In this document: piece by piece, positions 7,157 through 15,739 of the stretch
Layout of the letters: the number at the start of each line of letters is the position of its first letter
Position numbering within the stretch: position 1 is the stretch's first letter
Assembly: GCA_002308435.1 (NCBI GenBank)
Contig: DBUY01000028.1
Span: forward strand, 1-20,587
Source of the DNA: Proteobacteria bacterium UBA1278
GTDB lineage: Bacteria; Pseudomonadota; Gammaproteobacteria; Comchoanobacterales; Comchoanobacteraceae
Reading direction: 5' to 3'
Length of the DNA: 20,587 nt
Program-made: the position numbers and the translations under genes
The notes under the pieces: model-generated
What the model was told of the DNA's origin: nothing
The model's input: only the letters and a program-made list of their open reading frames with translations
Database searches by the model: none

Positions 7157-7185
7157 TTCACAACGCGAATCAGAAGCGGTATAAT
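7157..7185 (+). promoter_or_regulatory. Sigma-70 promoter of trhO
   Basis: -35 TTCACA (7157-7162, five of six matches), exactly 17 bases, then consensus -10 TATAAT (7180-7185). The predicted start near 7192 leaves a leader of about 20 bases without a clear Shine-Dalgarno sequence. Confidence 0.8.
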
Positions 7186-7211
7186 GCCTCTCAATATCAA
7201 CTGACTAACGC

Positions 7212-8123
7212 ATGTCATTTACAGTCGCAGCTCTTTATCACTTTGTTGAACAACCACAAGGTAACTTGGAAGAGAAGAAACACAGTCTTCTAGATATCGG
7301 CCGTGCACACAACATCAAAGGAACACTGCTGATTGCACCCGAGGGCGTCAACGGCACCATCTCTGGTCAGGAAAAAGCGATACAAAAAATGCTCGACGCG
7401 ATTCAATCATGCCTCAGCATTGAGAAAATCAACTGGAAACGCGCATCATACCATGAAAACCCTTTTTACCGATTTAAAGTAAAAATTAAAAGAGAAATTG
7501 TGACGCTTGGACAAAATAGCAAACAAGTCGCCAGCAGAACCGGGCAATATGTTCAGCCTAAAGACTGGAATGCACTGATTGATGATCCAGACGTGATGGT
7601 CATCGATACACGCAACCATTATGAAACCGCGATCGGGCGATTTCCTGGGGCACTTGACCCAGATACTGAGAACTTTAGAGACTTTCCAGATTTCGTCCAG
7701 AGAGAACTATTGCAAGATAAAAAAAAGAAAATTGCTATGTATTGCACTGGCGGTATTCGTTGTGAAAAAGCATCCAATTACCTGATCGATAATGGGTTCG
7801 AACAAGTATATCAACTTGAAGGCGGTATTTTACAGTATTTAGAAGACCAACCAGAGTCAGAAAACCGCTGGCAAGGAGATTGTTTTGTATTCGATAACCG
7901 CGTCTCTGTCGATAAAACGCTGAGTAAAGGGCAGTATGATCAATGTTTTGCCTGTCGATCACCCATCACCTGTAGTGACAAACAACACCCACACTATCAA
8001 GCTGGAATTAGTTGTCACCATTGTTTTGACAATACCACCGACCGACAAAAGGAGCGGTTTAAACAACGCCAGGCTCAGCAAACACTTGCCAAAAAACGCG
8101 GCAGGTTGCATATTGGCGCCTAG
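7212..8123 (+). CDS. trhO: tRNA uridine(34) hydroxylase TrhO (YceA family)
   Basis: TrhO uses oxygen to hydroxylate uridine at wobble position 34 in certain tRNAs, the first step of 5-carboxymethoxyuridine-type modification. The 303-residue length is slightly below the roughly 350 residues of the E. coli protein. An N-terminal UPF0176 domain (TLLIAPEGVNGTISG, 38-52) is followed by a rhodanese domain with DTR (132-134) and the active loop YCTGGIRCEKAS, with the candidate catalytic Cys178 and second Cys184. The C-terminal part carries the CFAC and CHHC pairs, probably zinc-binding, and a basic tail. It has its own strong promoter. Its stop codon overlaps the stop of the convergent unknown gene within one CTAG (8120-8123). 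The neighbouring tRNA-Ser(GCU) has G34 and is not expected to be a substrate. Confidence 0.93.
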   Translation: MSFTVAALYHFVEQPQGNLEEKKHSLLDIGRAHNIKGTLLIAPEGVNGTISGQEKAIQKMLDAIQSCLSIEKINWKRASYHENPFYRFKVKIKREIVTLGQNSKQVASRTGQYVQPKDWNALIDDPDVMVIDTRNHYETAIGRFPGALDPDTENFRDFPDFVQRELLQDKKKKIAMYCTGGIRCEKASNYLIDNGFEQVYQLEGGILQYLEDQPESENRWQGDCFVFDNRVSVDKTLSKGQYDQCFACRSPITCSDKQHPHYQAGISCHHCFDNTTDRQKERFKQRQAQQTLAKKRGRLHIGA

Positions 8124-9268
8124 TGCCCAGAACCTCTCTTCAAGATCGTTGAAAAAACATGTGCCATTGATTCGAGAAATTGATGTACTTTAGATTGAGC
8201 AGCCACATGCTGTTTTGTAATTTTTTCAACTAATTGATCCTCTCGTGCAGAATAAGCATCATGTGTACAAGCTTGGGTCTCTGTTCCAGTATAATGCCGA
8301 CCACGAACCACGTGATCTAAAAACGACGAAGGTCGACTGGCCTGACCCATCCGCTTAAATAATGCATGCTCTCGAACGTCGTTCTTTAGAGAAACTTGAT
8401 TGGTCGAGGATGCGATCATTGGGTCATATCCCGCAATCAGATCAGCATCGACACTGGGATGTAGTGCAGAAATATCACGTACTTGAATAGCACCCGAAGG
8501 GGTTGCAATACAATTCATAAATATCGATGAAATCGGTAGAAAGCAAGGTTGATCAGGTTTTTCACGCACATAGGCGCGACAATATGTCATGATATCCGAA
8601 AACGACAAATAAGCACGGTTCTCAGTCCCATTCATCCAGTTTAGAAACTCAGTATGAAAATCATTGACCGCAGAGCTATCATCACCAAGATTGGTCAATT
8701 CAAACTGTTCTGAATCGGGGCTATATTGCAAAGCATAATAGGCCATTTCAGTTTGATCCAGTAAAGAAAAATGAACAAGTGAGCAGCAGAGGTTTATTTG
8801 CCCCTCGTCAGCCTGCCCAAAAAGAATTTGATTAACTTGACTAGTTGATGGAGAGATAGTTGGCAAAAACTGTCGATGACCCACAGAGTCATCGTATGCT
8901 GAATCTTGCTTTAAACCAGGACGCATAGAGAATGTTGTCATTAATGTCCATAAGATATCGTTAAAGACAGCCTGAGGTAGTGCATGCCCAACAATCCGGT
9001 GGAAAGGAGTTCCGTCAGAAAATTGTGTAAGAAAGTCACGATAATTACTTGCATTATAACGTTGATCATTTAGTGGCGCCGCAGTCATCTCATCAGTGAC
9101 AGGAACATGTCGTGGCCCCATGGTGACGCCTCGACTATAATCTCGATTGGCAGCAGCCTCACCGACATAGGTCGTCATTGAACGACGAACAATATCGGAA
9201 AAGTCAGTAGGCGATTTAATGACAGACGAGGAAAATGCTTCTCGTACATCATTGTGAGTATTTTGCAT
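8120..9268 (-). CDS. Unknown soluble protein
   Basis: I do not recognise this 382-residue protein. It has no signal peptide and no membrane segment. The composition is polar and rich in Ser, Asp, Gln and His, with a central run of mixed strands and helices (for example GQINLCCSLVHFSLLDQTEMAYYALQ), a C-terminal segment that looks helical (about 335-375), and a basic end (ILKRGSGH). No nucleotide-binding, protease or hydrolase motif is obvious. It is downstream of lysC on the same strand across a 99-base gap with a hairpin and nested inverted repeats, so it may have its own control. The start has no clear ribosome binding site; a -10-like TATGCT lies at 9305-9310. An orphan, polar, cytosol-type protein in this setting could be a secreted effector, but no direct sign is visible. 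Confidence 0.7.
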   Translation of the reverse strand: MQNTHNDVREAFSSSVIKSPTDFSDIVRRSMTTYVGEAAANRDYSRGVTMGPRHVPVTDEMTAAPLNDQRYNASNYRDFLTQFSDGTPFHRIVGHALPQAVFNDILWTLMTTFSMRPGLKQDSAYDDSVGHRQFLPTISPSTSQVNQILFGQADEGQINLCCSLVHFSLLDQTEMAYYALQYSPDSEQFELTNLGDDSSAVNDFHTEFLNWMNGTENRAYLSFSDIMTYCRAYVREKPDQPCFLPISSIFMNCIATPSGAIQVRDISALHPSVDADLIAGYDPMIASSTNQVSLKNDVREHALFKRMGQASRPSSFLDHVVRGRHYTGTETQACTHDAYSAREDQLVEKITKQHVAAQSKVHQFLESMAHVFSTILKRGSGH

Positions 9269-9310
9269 ACGAAGTCAATATTTATGCTAACTGGTGCTTC
9301 GTATAGCATA
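9267..9310. repeat. Nested inverted repeats at the start of the unknown soluble-protein gene
   Basis: ATACGAAG (9267-9274) pairs perfectly with CTTCGTAT (9297-9304), and interleaved with it TATGCTA (9283-9289) pairs with TAGCATA (9304-9310). The second arm on the minus strand is also the -10-like TATGCT. The overlap with the start codon suggests either an operator or a leader hairpin that hides the start. Confidence 0.5.
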
Positions 9311-9340
9311 GGCTGAATAAAAGGTGTGAATTATTTAGCC
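9311..9340 (-). terminator. Weak hairpin after lysC
   Basis: GGCTGAATAA (9311-9320) and TTATTTAGCC (9331-9340) form a ten-base stem with one mismatch (A-C or G-U depending on strand) and a ten-base loop. It lies 28-57 bases after the lysC stop. The minus-strand bases that follow are not a T-run, whereas the plus-strand side is AT-rich, so its role as a terminator of the lysC operon is uncertain. Confidence 0.35.
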
Positions 9341-9367
9341 TAATTTCTTTAATTAAATAGAAAAAGA

Positions 9368-10621
9368 TCAAGCAGGAATTAGCTCAGATTGTGCAGTTGT
9401 GACCGCCTGTTGTTTATCTAATGAAAAATGTTGATGCAAGCTACGCACACCGAGCTCCACATAGGCCTGATCAATGATAATTGAGATAGCGTTGTCCGTA
9501 GCAAATAAATAACGAACTTGAATATTTGCACGGCGGCAGCAATTCACGACCTCACGCGTCATAGCAATGTCTTTCACCATTGAAAACCCAATCACTGATA
9601 CACGCGCTAAGTTTTGCGTGGTTCGACATTGTACATGCGTCCGACAAGCCAACCATCGTTCAAACTGTGATTTTAATAACTGGTGATCATCACCACTCAT
9701 GACACAGTCCAGGTGATAATCATCATGCGACTGACGTAGTGTATGCTCAATATCACAGCCATAAGAACCTATGAGTTCATATAGATCAGTGACATCAGAC
9801 TGCAAAGACCGTAAACCAGATAACTGCATGACGACTTGTTGGTTGGCATGAGCTACTGCAGTTGCAAGCGTTTTCTCAATGACATGATCATTTTCATATT
9901 CCATTACTGTGCCTGGCCCCTCTATAAATGTTGGACAAATCCTCAACGGCACGCGGTACTTGGCAGCGCAAGCCACAGCGCGCTTTTGCATAACTTTTGC
10001 TCCTAGATTAGCATAAGCGAGCATTTGTGCAATGGGAACACGATGTATTAAGCGAGCGCTAGCATCAACTTTTGGATCAGCAGTGAAAATACCTGGCACA
10101 TCAACATATACTTGACATTCATCAGCACCCAAGGCAGCCGCAAGCGCAACGGCAGTGGTATCGGAACCGCCACGCCCTAACGTAGTCACACTGAGATCAT
10201 CCCCTACTGCCTGAAAACCAGTTATGACTGGAATAACTTCAGCGTCAATACAAGTTTGAATTCGGCTTGCATCGATTCTATGTATCGAAGCGCGACTGTG
10301 TACTCCATCACCATAAATACCAGCCTGCCAAGCGTTGAGTGTTTGCGCACGAACACCAAGACGAGATAAAGCCATGACCATTAAACAAGCAGCAGCTTGC
10401 TCACCCGTTGCCAATAAAGCATCATACTCCCGCTGAGGACAAGATGGTGTTAGCAAGTTTACTAAGCCAATCAAACGATCGGTCTCACCCTGAAGTGCTG
10501 ACAGCACCAAAACAATTCGATAACCAGAGTCAACATGACATTTAACTTTCTTAGCAACAGTCTCAAGTTTACTTAAGTCAGTTAAGGAGCCGCCACCGTA
10601 CTTTTGAACAAGTAAAACCAT
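9368..10621 (-). CDS. lysC: Aspartate kinase, divergent catalytic motif
   Basis: Aspartokinase phosphorylates L-aspartate, the first step toward lysine (and diaminopimelate), threonine and methionine. The 417-residue protein has an amino-acid-kinase domain and a C-terminal regulatory part with two ACT-like segments. Visible landmarks are LLATGEQAAA, TLGRGGSDTTAVALAAALGADECQVYVDVPGIFTADP, and GAKVMQKRAV. The usual N-terminal KFGGTS motif reads KYGGGS here (residues 7-12), and the usual KVLHPR-type motif reads KVMQKR. The ACT part (about 265-400) is only weakly similar to textbook forms. It follows alaS by seven bases, so it is translated from the same message, probably by coupling, since the ribosome binding site is weak. 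This alaS-lysC order fits Legionella-like relatives. Divergence could mean altered feedback control or a specialised substrate. Confidence 0.88.
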   Translation of the reverse strand: MVLLVQKYGGGSLTDLSKLETVAKKVKCHVDSGYRIVLVLSALQGETDRLIGLVNLLTPSCPQREYDALLATGEQAAACLMVMALSRLGVRAQTLNAWQAGIYGDGVHSRASIHRIDASRIQTCIDAEVIPVITGFQAVGDDLSVTTLGRGGSDTTAVALAAALGADECQVYVDVPGIFTADPKVDASARLIHRVPIAQMLAYANLGAKVMQKRAVACAAKYRVPLRICPTFIEGPGTVMEYENDHVIEKTLATAVAHANQQVVMQLSGLRSLQSDVTDLYELIGSYGCDIEHTLRQSHDDYHLDCVMSGDDHQLLKSQFERWLACRTHVQCRTTQNLARVSVIGFSMVKDIAMTREVVNCCRRANIQVRYLFATDNAISIIIDQAYVELGVRSLHQHFSLDKQQAVTTAQSELIPA

Positions 10622-10628
10622 AGCGTAC

Positions 10629-13226
10629 TTATTTGATGAAGAGCTGCGCTAACACTTGATTACACTGCTCACGCAATTGATCAATGGAACCAACAGTGGC
10701 ATTTGCAATCGAACCTTGTGCAAAATCCGATTTTCCACCACCCTTTGCACCGACCTGTTCAGCAAGAGCACGAAAAATCGTCTGCGCAGAAAACTGTTCT
10801 TGTATGATTTGTTGGCAACCAACTGACAATAAGACATTTTGTCCAACTGGCTGTAACAGCACGACACAATCCATTTTATCAGTCGCTAGGCAACGTTGCG
10901 TGAATAACCGGAGATACTTCGCTTGATCATAGTCTATACATGCCAATAAGACCCTGATATCTTGGTATTTATACACATTTTTTTGAATACAGTCTCGACA
11001 ATCGATCTCCATCGCGCGTATGATTGAAGCCTCTTGTGATTTCTGTAAAAATTTCGCTTGCTGCTTCATTTTATCAATTTTTTCAATCAGCTTATCCGGT
11101 GGACTTTGCAACGAACGTGCAGCTTCTTGTAAACAGTGGCGAATGCCTTGCATATACTCAACTGCTTTCAAACCCGTCATCGCCTCAACACGACGAACCC
11201 CTTGAGCAACAGCGGTTTGCTCGACAATAACAAAATAACCAATCTCACCAGTTCGGGCTACATGTGTACCACCACAAAGCTCTCTTGAGGGGCCCATGGT
11301 CAACACACGAACCTCATCGTCATATTTCTCATCAAATAACGCCTTAACACCATGAGATTTGGCCTCATCCAATGGCATTATCTCGGTCTTAACATCATGA
11401 TCAGCATTGATAATATGATTGACATAGCACTCAATTTGATTAATTTGCTGATCGGTAAGTGGCGCACTGTGTGCGAAATCAAAACGCAAACGATCTGCTG
11501 TAACTAAGGATCCTTTCTGCATGACATGATCACCTAAAACAGCAATTAGTCCATCGTGTAAAAGATGTGTAGCCGAATGATTCTTTTTCGTATTGGACCG
11601 TTTCGAGTCCACGATCAGAGAACAGTGCTCATCCACTGAGAATTGTCCAACTTCGAGCACTCCGTGATGCAGCACAACGCCAGAATGGCGCTGCGTATCA
11701 TTCACCACAAACCGGCCATTTTTTGACTCAATAACACCCTGGTCACCTACCTGCCCGCCACTTTCTGCATAGAATGGTGTCTGATCAAATATCAATATTG
11801 CCTCTTGTCCTGCTGATAACGTGCTTGGTGATGCATCATCCACACGAATGAGTTGTAACTGGGCTTCTGCTTGATGTGTATCGTACCCTGTAAACAATGT
11901 GGCCTGGCTAGGTAACCAATCAAGTGTTGTAATACTTGAGAATTGTTGATTCTGTCTCGATCTCGTTCGCTGCTCATGCATACATTGCTCAAAACCAGAG
12001 ATATCTACTGTCAATCCGCGCTCACGGGCTAGATCATCAACAATGTCAAGTGGAAAGCCATAAGTATCATACAGCTTAAAAGCGTCCTCTCCCGTAATTT
12101 GTTTTTCGCGCTGAGCTGCAATGACTTTTTCAAAAAGACCAATCCCCTGTTCAATTGTACGAGAAAAAGCAAGTTCCTCTTGTTTAAGCACCTGTGTGAT
12201 CTGCCCCTCTGAGGATAAAAAATCAGCATGATGTTGATACTGATTAGTGACAACGGAAACAAGTTTGTATAAACAAGGAAGCACGAGACAATCGGAGTAA
12301 GCATAGCGAAGTGCACGACGTATCACGCGACGTAAAACATATCCACGTCCCTCATTTGAAGGTCTAACACCATCGTGAATCATCCAGCAAATCGATCGCA
12401 TATGATCTGCAATAACCTGCGCGGCGACCTGACTTATTGGCTGGTCTGTTAAACTTTGTAAAGCAGTAATTAATGCTTTGAATGTATCTATGTCATAATT
12501 ACTCGATACGCCTTGCATTACAGCAGCGATTCGCTCAAGCCCCATCCCTGTATCAACACACAACTGAGGCAATGGCGACATTTCACCTTCGTGAGATCGA
12601 TTAAACTCCATAAAAACAATATTCCATATCTCTACAAAACGATCACCATCCTGATCGACACTACCCGGAGGCCCACCAGCGACAGTAGGACCATGATCGT
12701 AGAAAATTTCTGTGCATGGGCCACAAGGACCAACGTCTCCCATTGACCAGAAGTTGTCAGCGGCTCCACACGCGATTACACGCTCAGGTTGAATACCGAT
12801 TTCCTCTATCCATATACGTCGCGCCTCGTCGTCATCATGAAAAACAGTGATCCATAATTTATCAATCGGTAATGCCAATTTACGCGTTAAGAACATCCAT
12901 GCCAACTGAATGGCCTGCGATTTCCCATAAGCACCAAAGCTAAAGTTACCGAGCATCTCAAAAAACGTATGGTGACGCGCGGTTTTTCCAACATTATCTA
13001 AATCATTATGTTTGCCACCAACCCGCAAACAATGCTGGGCGCTAGTGACTGCTGTAAATGGTGGACGATCTTGCCCCAAAAAATAAGTTTTAAATGGTAC
13101 CATTCCGGCGTTTACAAAGAGTAAGCTAGGATCACTCTTAGGAATTAGTGATGCACTTGGCACTAACGAATGGGCATTGTCGACAAAATAAGTTAAAAAT
13201 GCAGAACGTAAATCAGATACTTTCAT
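10629..13226 (-). CDS. alaS: Alanyl-tRNA synthetase
   Basis: This enzyme charges tRNA-Ala with alanine and clears mischarged Ser- or Gly-tRNA-Ala. The 865-residue protein is close to the usual length. The class II catalytic core has TARHHTFFEMLGNFSFG (82-98) and the GMGLERI motif 3 (227-233). The editing domain carries the zinc-binding His550, His554 (HSATH), Cys651 and His655 (CGGTH). The C-terminal C-Ala domain has GAKGGGKSDFAQGS (826-839). The start at 13226 has an AGGTG site seven bases upstream. It lies 14 bases after the efflux transporter gene and seven bases before lysC, so the three form an operon. In E. coli csrA follows alaS; here it is about 6 kb away on the other strand. Confidence 0.98.
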   Translation of the reverse strand: MKVSDLRSAFLTYFVDNAHSLVPSASLIPKSDPSLLFVNAGMVPFKTYFLGQDRPPFTAVTSAQHCLRVGGKHNDLDNVGKTARHHTFFEMLGNFSFGAYGKSQAIQLAWMFLTRKLALPIDKLWITVFHDDDEARRIWIEEIGIQPERVIACGAADNFWSMGDVGPCGPCTEIFYDHGPTVAGGPPGSVDQDGDRFVEIWNIVFMEFNRSHEGEMSPLPQLCVDTGMGLERIAAVMQGVSSNYDIDTFKALITALQSLTDQPISQVAAQVIADHMRSICWMIHDGVRPSNEGRGYVLRRVIRRALRYAYSDCLVLPCLYKLVSVVTNQYQHHADFLSSEGQITQVLKQEELAFSRTIEQGIGLFEKVIAAQREKQITGEDAFKLYDTYGFPLDIVDDLARERGLTVDISGFEQCMHEQRTRSRQNQQFSSITTLDWLPSQATLFTGYDTHQAEAQLQLIRVDDASPSTLSAGQEAILIFDQTPFYAESGGQVGDQGVIESKNGRFVVNDTQRHSGVVLHHGVLEVGQFSVDEHCSLIVDSKRSNTKKNHSATHLLHDGLIAVLGDHVMQKGSLVTADRLRFDFAHSAPLTDQQINQIECYVNHIINADHDVKTEIMPLDEAKSHGVKALFDEKYDDEVRVLTMGPSRELCGGTHVARTGEIGYFVIVEQTAVAQGVRRVEAMTGLKAVEYMQGIRHCLQEAARSLQSPPDKLIEKIDKMKQQAKFLQKSQEASIIRAMEIDCRDCIQKNVYKYQDIRVLLACIDYDQAKYLRLFTQRCLATDKMDCVVLLQPVGQNVLLSVGCQQIIQEQFSAQTIFRALAEQVGAKGGGKSDFAQGSIANATVGSIDQLREQCNQVLAQLFIK

Positions 13227-13240
13227 TGAACACCTGGCAT

Positions 13241-14506
13241 CTAAGCGATTTCTATAGAAGGCACTGCAGACTCAGCGTGATCAACAGTGGCTCTTTGGCT
13301 ACGAAACAGGATCTCACATGCGATCCAAATAAGCAATGTTACTGCAAAAAAGTACGTTGGCATCGCGTACAAATGCTCAGCATGGAGAGAAGACATCACC
13401 AGAAGCACCAGTGTCGAAATCAAATTATACGCAAAGGCAAACATACTAGCAGCGACACCGGCATTTTCACGCTGGTGCTCCAATGCGTTTGCAAAACATG
13501 GCGTTAAAGTAAAACTCAGACCCAAAGAAGAGAACACCCATAAGAGAGCCAGCACCCAAAACGCAGATAAGTCAGAGACAGCGCCTGTTATGGGTCTGGT
13601 CAGTAAACCTGAGTAGATAACCAGGTCAAATAAAGCAAACCCAAAGCACATCATGGCAACACCAAATAACATCACCTGTTGGTAGCGAATACCACGCTTA
13701 ATGAGCTGGCTAGTTATTGAGCAACCTAATGCGTAAACAAGTGAACCTGCAGCACAAATCATGCCGTAACCCTCAGACGACATGGACAAAGCTTCAATGC
13801 AATAAAAAGCACCCTCTGACATAAATGTATACAAAATCCCGAGACCCAATCCAATGATTGTGGAATTAAATAATAAATTGACATCTGAGACGACACGCCA
13901 TATTGCTGCTAAAAACGAGCCACTATCCTGCCTTAAGAAAGGGCCTTTCTTAGTCTCTGGGAGCGCAACAAGGAATAGTGTACTGATGGCGCATGCAACG
14001 ACAATTAGGAATAGGAACGATTGGCGCCAACCAAAGTTTTCTGTGATAAAGCCGCCAACCATTGCACCAACGGCTGGCGCAATCGACACCGCAGTCCCAA
14101 TTTTTGCAGACAAGGCCATTCGTTCACGCTGATCAAATACATCACGATTAACACTCTGCGCCACACAAGAAACAGAACCCCCAAATGCCTGAAAGAAACG
14201 CCAAAACATAAACCAAGAAAAGGTAGTTGTCCAATAACAGACGATCGATGAAATCAAAAACATGCCACAACCAATCAAAACAACTGGCTTACGCCCAATA
14301 AGATCGGACAGATTGCCCCAGCAAAGCACACCAATAGACATTCCAAACAGATAGATTGACAAAGTCGATTCAGCAAGACCGTCGCTGACGCCAAAGCTCT
14401 CAGCAAGTGCTGGTAGTCCTGGTGAATAAATACTTTCCGCCAAAAGAGGTACGACCACCATCATGATAACAAAGATCAGAATTCTATTTTTAACCGTAAT
14501 CTGCAT
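13241..14506 (-). CDS. Bcr/CflA-family multidrug efflux transporter (MFS)
   Basis: A 421-residue major facilitator superfamily protein with about 12 hydrophobic segments, of the drug:H+ antiporter-1 (Bcr/CflA) type. Visible signatures are IYSPGLPALAESFGVSDGLAESTLSIYLFGMSIGVLCWGNLSDLIGRKPVVLIG (motif A between helices 2 and 3) and the NRDVFD stretch near helix 5, followed by APAVGAMVGGFITENFGWRQSF (motif C-like). It would export drugs or metabolites across the inner membrane using protons; the substrate is unknown. The start at 14506 is preferred over the ATG at 14572 because the probable -10 (14535-14540) lies between them and the extra N-terminus is unlike the family. It heads the operon with alaS and lysC, an unusual place for an efflux pump. 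Confidence 0.87.
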   Translation of the reverse strand: MQITVKNRILIFVIMMVVVPLLAESIYSPGLPALAESFGVSDGLAESTLSIYLFGMSIGVLCWGNLSDLIGRKPVVLIGCGMFLISSIVCYWTTTFSWFMFWRFFQAFGGSVSCVAQSVNRDVFDQRERMALSAKIGTAVSIAPAVGAMVGGFITENFGWRQSFLFLIVVACAISTLFLVALPETKKGPFLRQDSGSFLAAIWRVVSDVNLLFNSTIIGLGLGILYTFMSEGAFYCIEALSMSSEGYGMICAAGSLVYALGCSITSQLIKRGIRYQQVMLFGVAMMCFGFALFDLVIYSGLLTRPITGAVSDLSAFWVLALLWVFSSLGLSFTLTPCFANALEHQRENAGVAASMFAFAYNLISTLVLLVMSSLHAEHLYAMPTYFFAVTLLIWIACEILFRSQRATVDHAESAVPSIEIA

Positions 14507-14534
14507 AACAACAGCTATCCATTTCAATTGCGTT

Positions 14535-14540
14535 AGTATA
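14535..14540 (-). promoter_or_regulatory. Extended -10 promoter of the transporter-alaS-lysC operon
   Basis: Minus-strand TATACT preceded by TG plus one base (TGG), an extended -10. The -35 is poor. Transcription would start near 14528, about 22 bases before the transporter start codon at 14506. Confidence 0.5.
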
Positions 14541-14626
14541 CCACATGACGATAAATTGCACCAGCACCTCAATAGCGGAGAAAAATCAGAATTACATCAG
14601 GACACACCAGTGATCGAACCACATAC

Positions 14627-14655
14627 TAGACACCCCTAATGCTTTGAGATATGAT
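14627..14655 (+). promoter_or_regulatory. Sigma-70 promoter of the outer-membrane protein gene
   Basis: -35 TAGACA (14627-14632), 17-base spacer, -10 TATGAT (14650-14655). Hexamers and spacing are identical to those before the hydrolase gene at 1036-1064. Confidence 0.65.
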
Positions 14656-14684
14656 ACGCCACATCAAGAATCAAGCAAATCGAT

Positions 14685-15650
14685 ATGAACTCGTTCTCTT
14701 CGCAAAACACGGTACGTTACCCGCTACTTACAACACTCTTTTTGATCGCATCGTCCGCTTGGGGGAGCTTGGATACTAGCGCGCTGAGAGCATCACTCAT
14801 CACGGGAGCCTTTTACACTGACCAATCAGGCATATCAGGCACAGTGACACCGTGGCGACTCATTCTTAATTATAAACAGCAGGTAGATGCCTTCACAGAA
14901 CTCGCCATTCGCATGAACAGTCAAACAGGTATAACAACTGGCCCGTACATTGACGGCTTTAATACACAGGTTGAATACTTCCGTATTGAAACCATACAAT
15001 ACACTCGTCAACACAGCGAATTGACCACAAGCCGTTTTGGATTCGGTAAACTAAAAGCTAACCTACTCAAAAAAGGCGGTACGAAAACGCCTATGCCATT
15101 TTCTAATGCCATGGCTAAACTTCCCCTCAACCCAAGCGACATCGCCTACTCAGTTCAACGAAGCGCAACCAACTTTAATGGCGCCTACACACTGGGAACC
15201 GCTGTGAATAACATCAGCACAACAACTGATGACACAAATCGCGACCACTCTATTTTTGGTGAGGTCTATCGCGCTAACTCAAGTGGCGCACTATGGCTAC
15301 AGTACTCACAAAACAGTCTCGTAAATATCTTCAACAGCAATCACTACTTTTCACTGGGATACAACACCATCGACCCAATCACTATGCTGAATGGTACACT
15401 TTACCTTGGCGTCAATGATGGGTTTATTGGATTTGACTGTGGATATAAACAGTTCCAGATTAAACAGCTTGGCAACAGTCAGCTGGGTCTAGGATATGGT
15501 TACAGCCAAAATAAACAGAAGACAGTCGAGCTATCCCTACTCAACAAAAACAGTAAATCATACGAAACTACCATCAGTTGGTATATTCAGAAGCCAAAAA
15601 ACACAACGCCTTACAACGTTGCCGGTGTAAAACTAGAGCACAAGCTCTAG
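14685..15650 (+). CDS. Probable outer-membrane beta-barrel protein, family not recognised
   Basis: A 321-residue protein with an N-terminal signal peptide (hydrophobic LLTTLFLIASSAWG, about residues 14-27, cleavage near Gly27 or Ser23). The mature part alternates polar and hydrophobic residues and is rich in Gly, Asn, Thr, Ser, Tyr and aromatic residues, with strand-like stretches such as LWLQYSQNSLVNIF, LYLGVNDGFIGFDCGYKQFQIKQL and LGLGYGYSQNKQKTVELSLLN. It ends in a strand (VAGVKLEHKL) but without the usual terminal Phe. This pattern fits an outer-membrane barrel of about 12 strands, perhaps a porin or transporter; I cannot assign a family. It has its own promoter, is divergent from the transporter-alaS-lysC operon, and has no clear ribosome binding site. 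Confidence 0.75.
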   Translation: MNSFSSQNTVRYPLLTTLFLIASSAWGSLDTSALRASLITGAFYTDQSGISGTVTPWRLILNYKQQVDAFTELAIRMNSQTGITTGPYIDGFNTQVEYFRIETIQYTRQHSELTTSRFGFGKLKANLLKKGGTKTPMPFSNAMAKLPLNPSDIAYSVQRSATNFNGAYTLGTAVNNISTTTDDTNRDHSIFGEVYRANSSGALWLQYSQNSLVNIFNSNHYFSLGYNTIDPITMLNGTLYLGVNDGFIGFDCGYKQFQIKQLGNSQLGLGYGYSQNKQKTVELSLLNKNSKSYETTISWYIQKPKNTTPYNVAGVKLEHKL

Positions 15651-15739
15651 TAGCACACAAGAGATACCAGTTTGATCGATCATTAGCGAAGCTCAGTGTA
15701 AAGCTAAAGCAAGACACTTTCTAACCATCTTGCGCCATG

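Noticed and set aside
13148..13616. Plus-strand frames of 119 and 109 codons over the alaS/transporter junction
   Set aside because: They run opposite two well-identified genes and have no family features.
14507..14572. Upstream ATG extending the transporter by 22 residues
   Set aside because: The extension contains the probable -10 element and adds a Cys-rich N-terminus not seen in the family.
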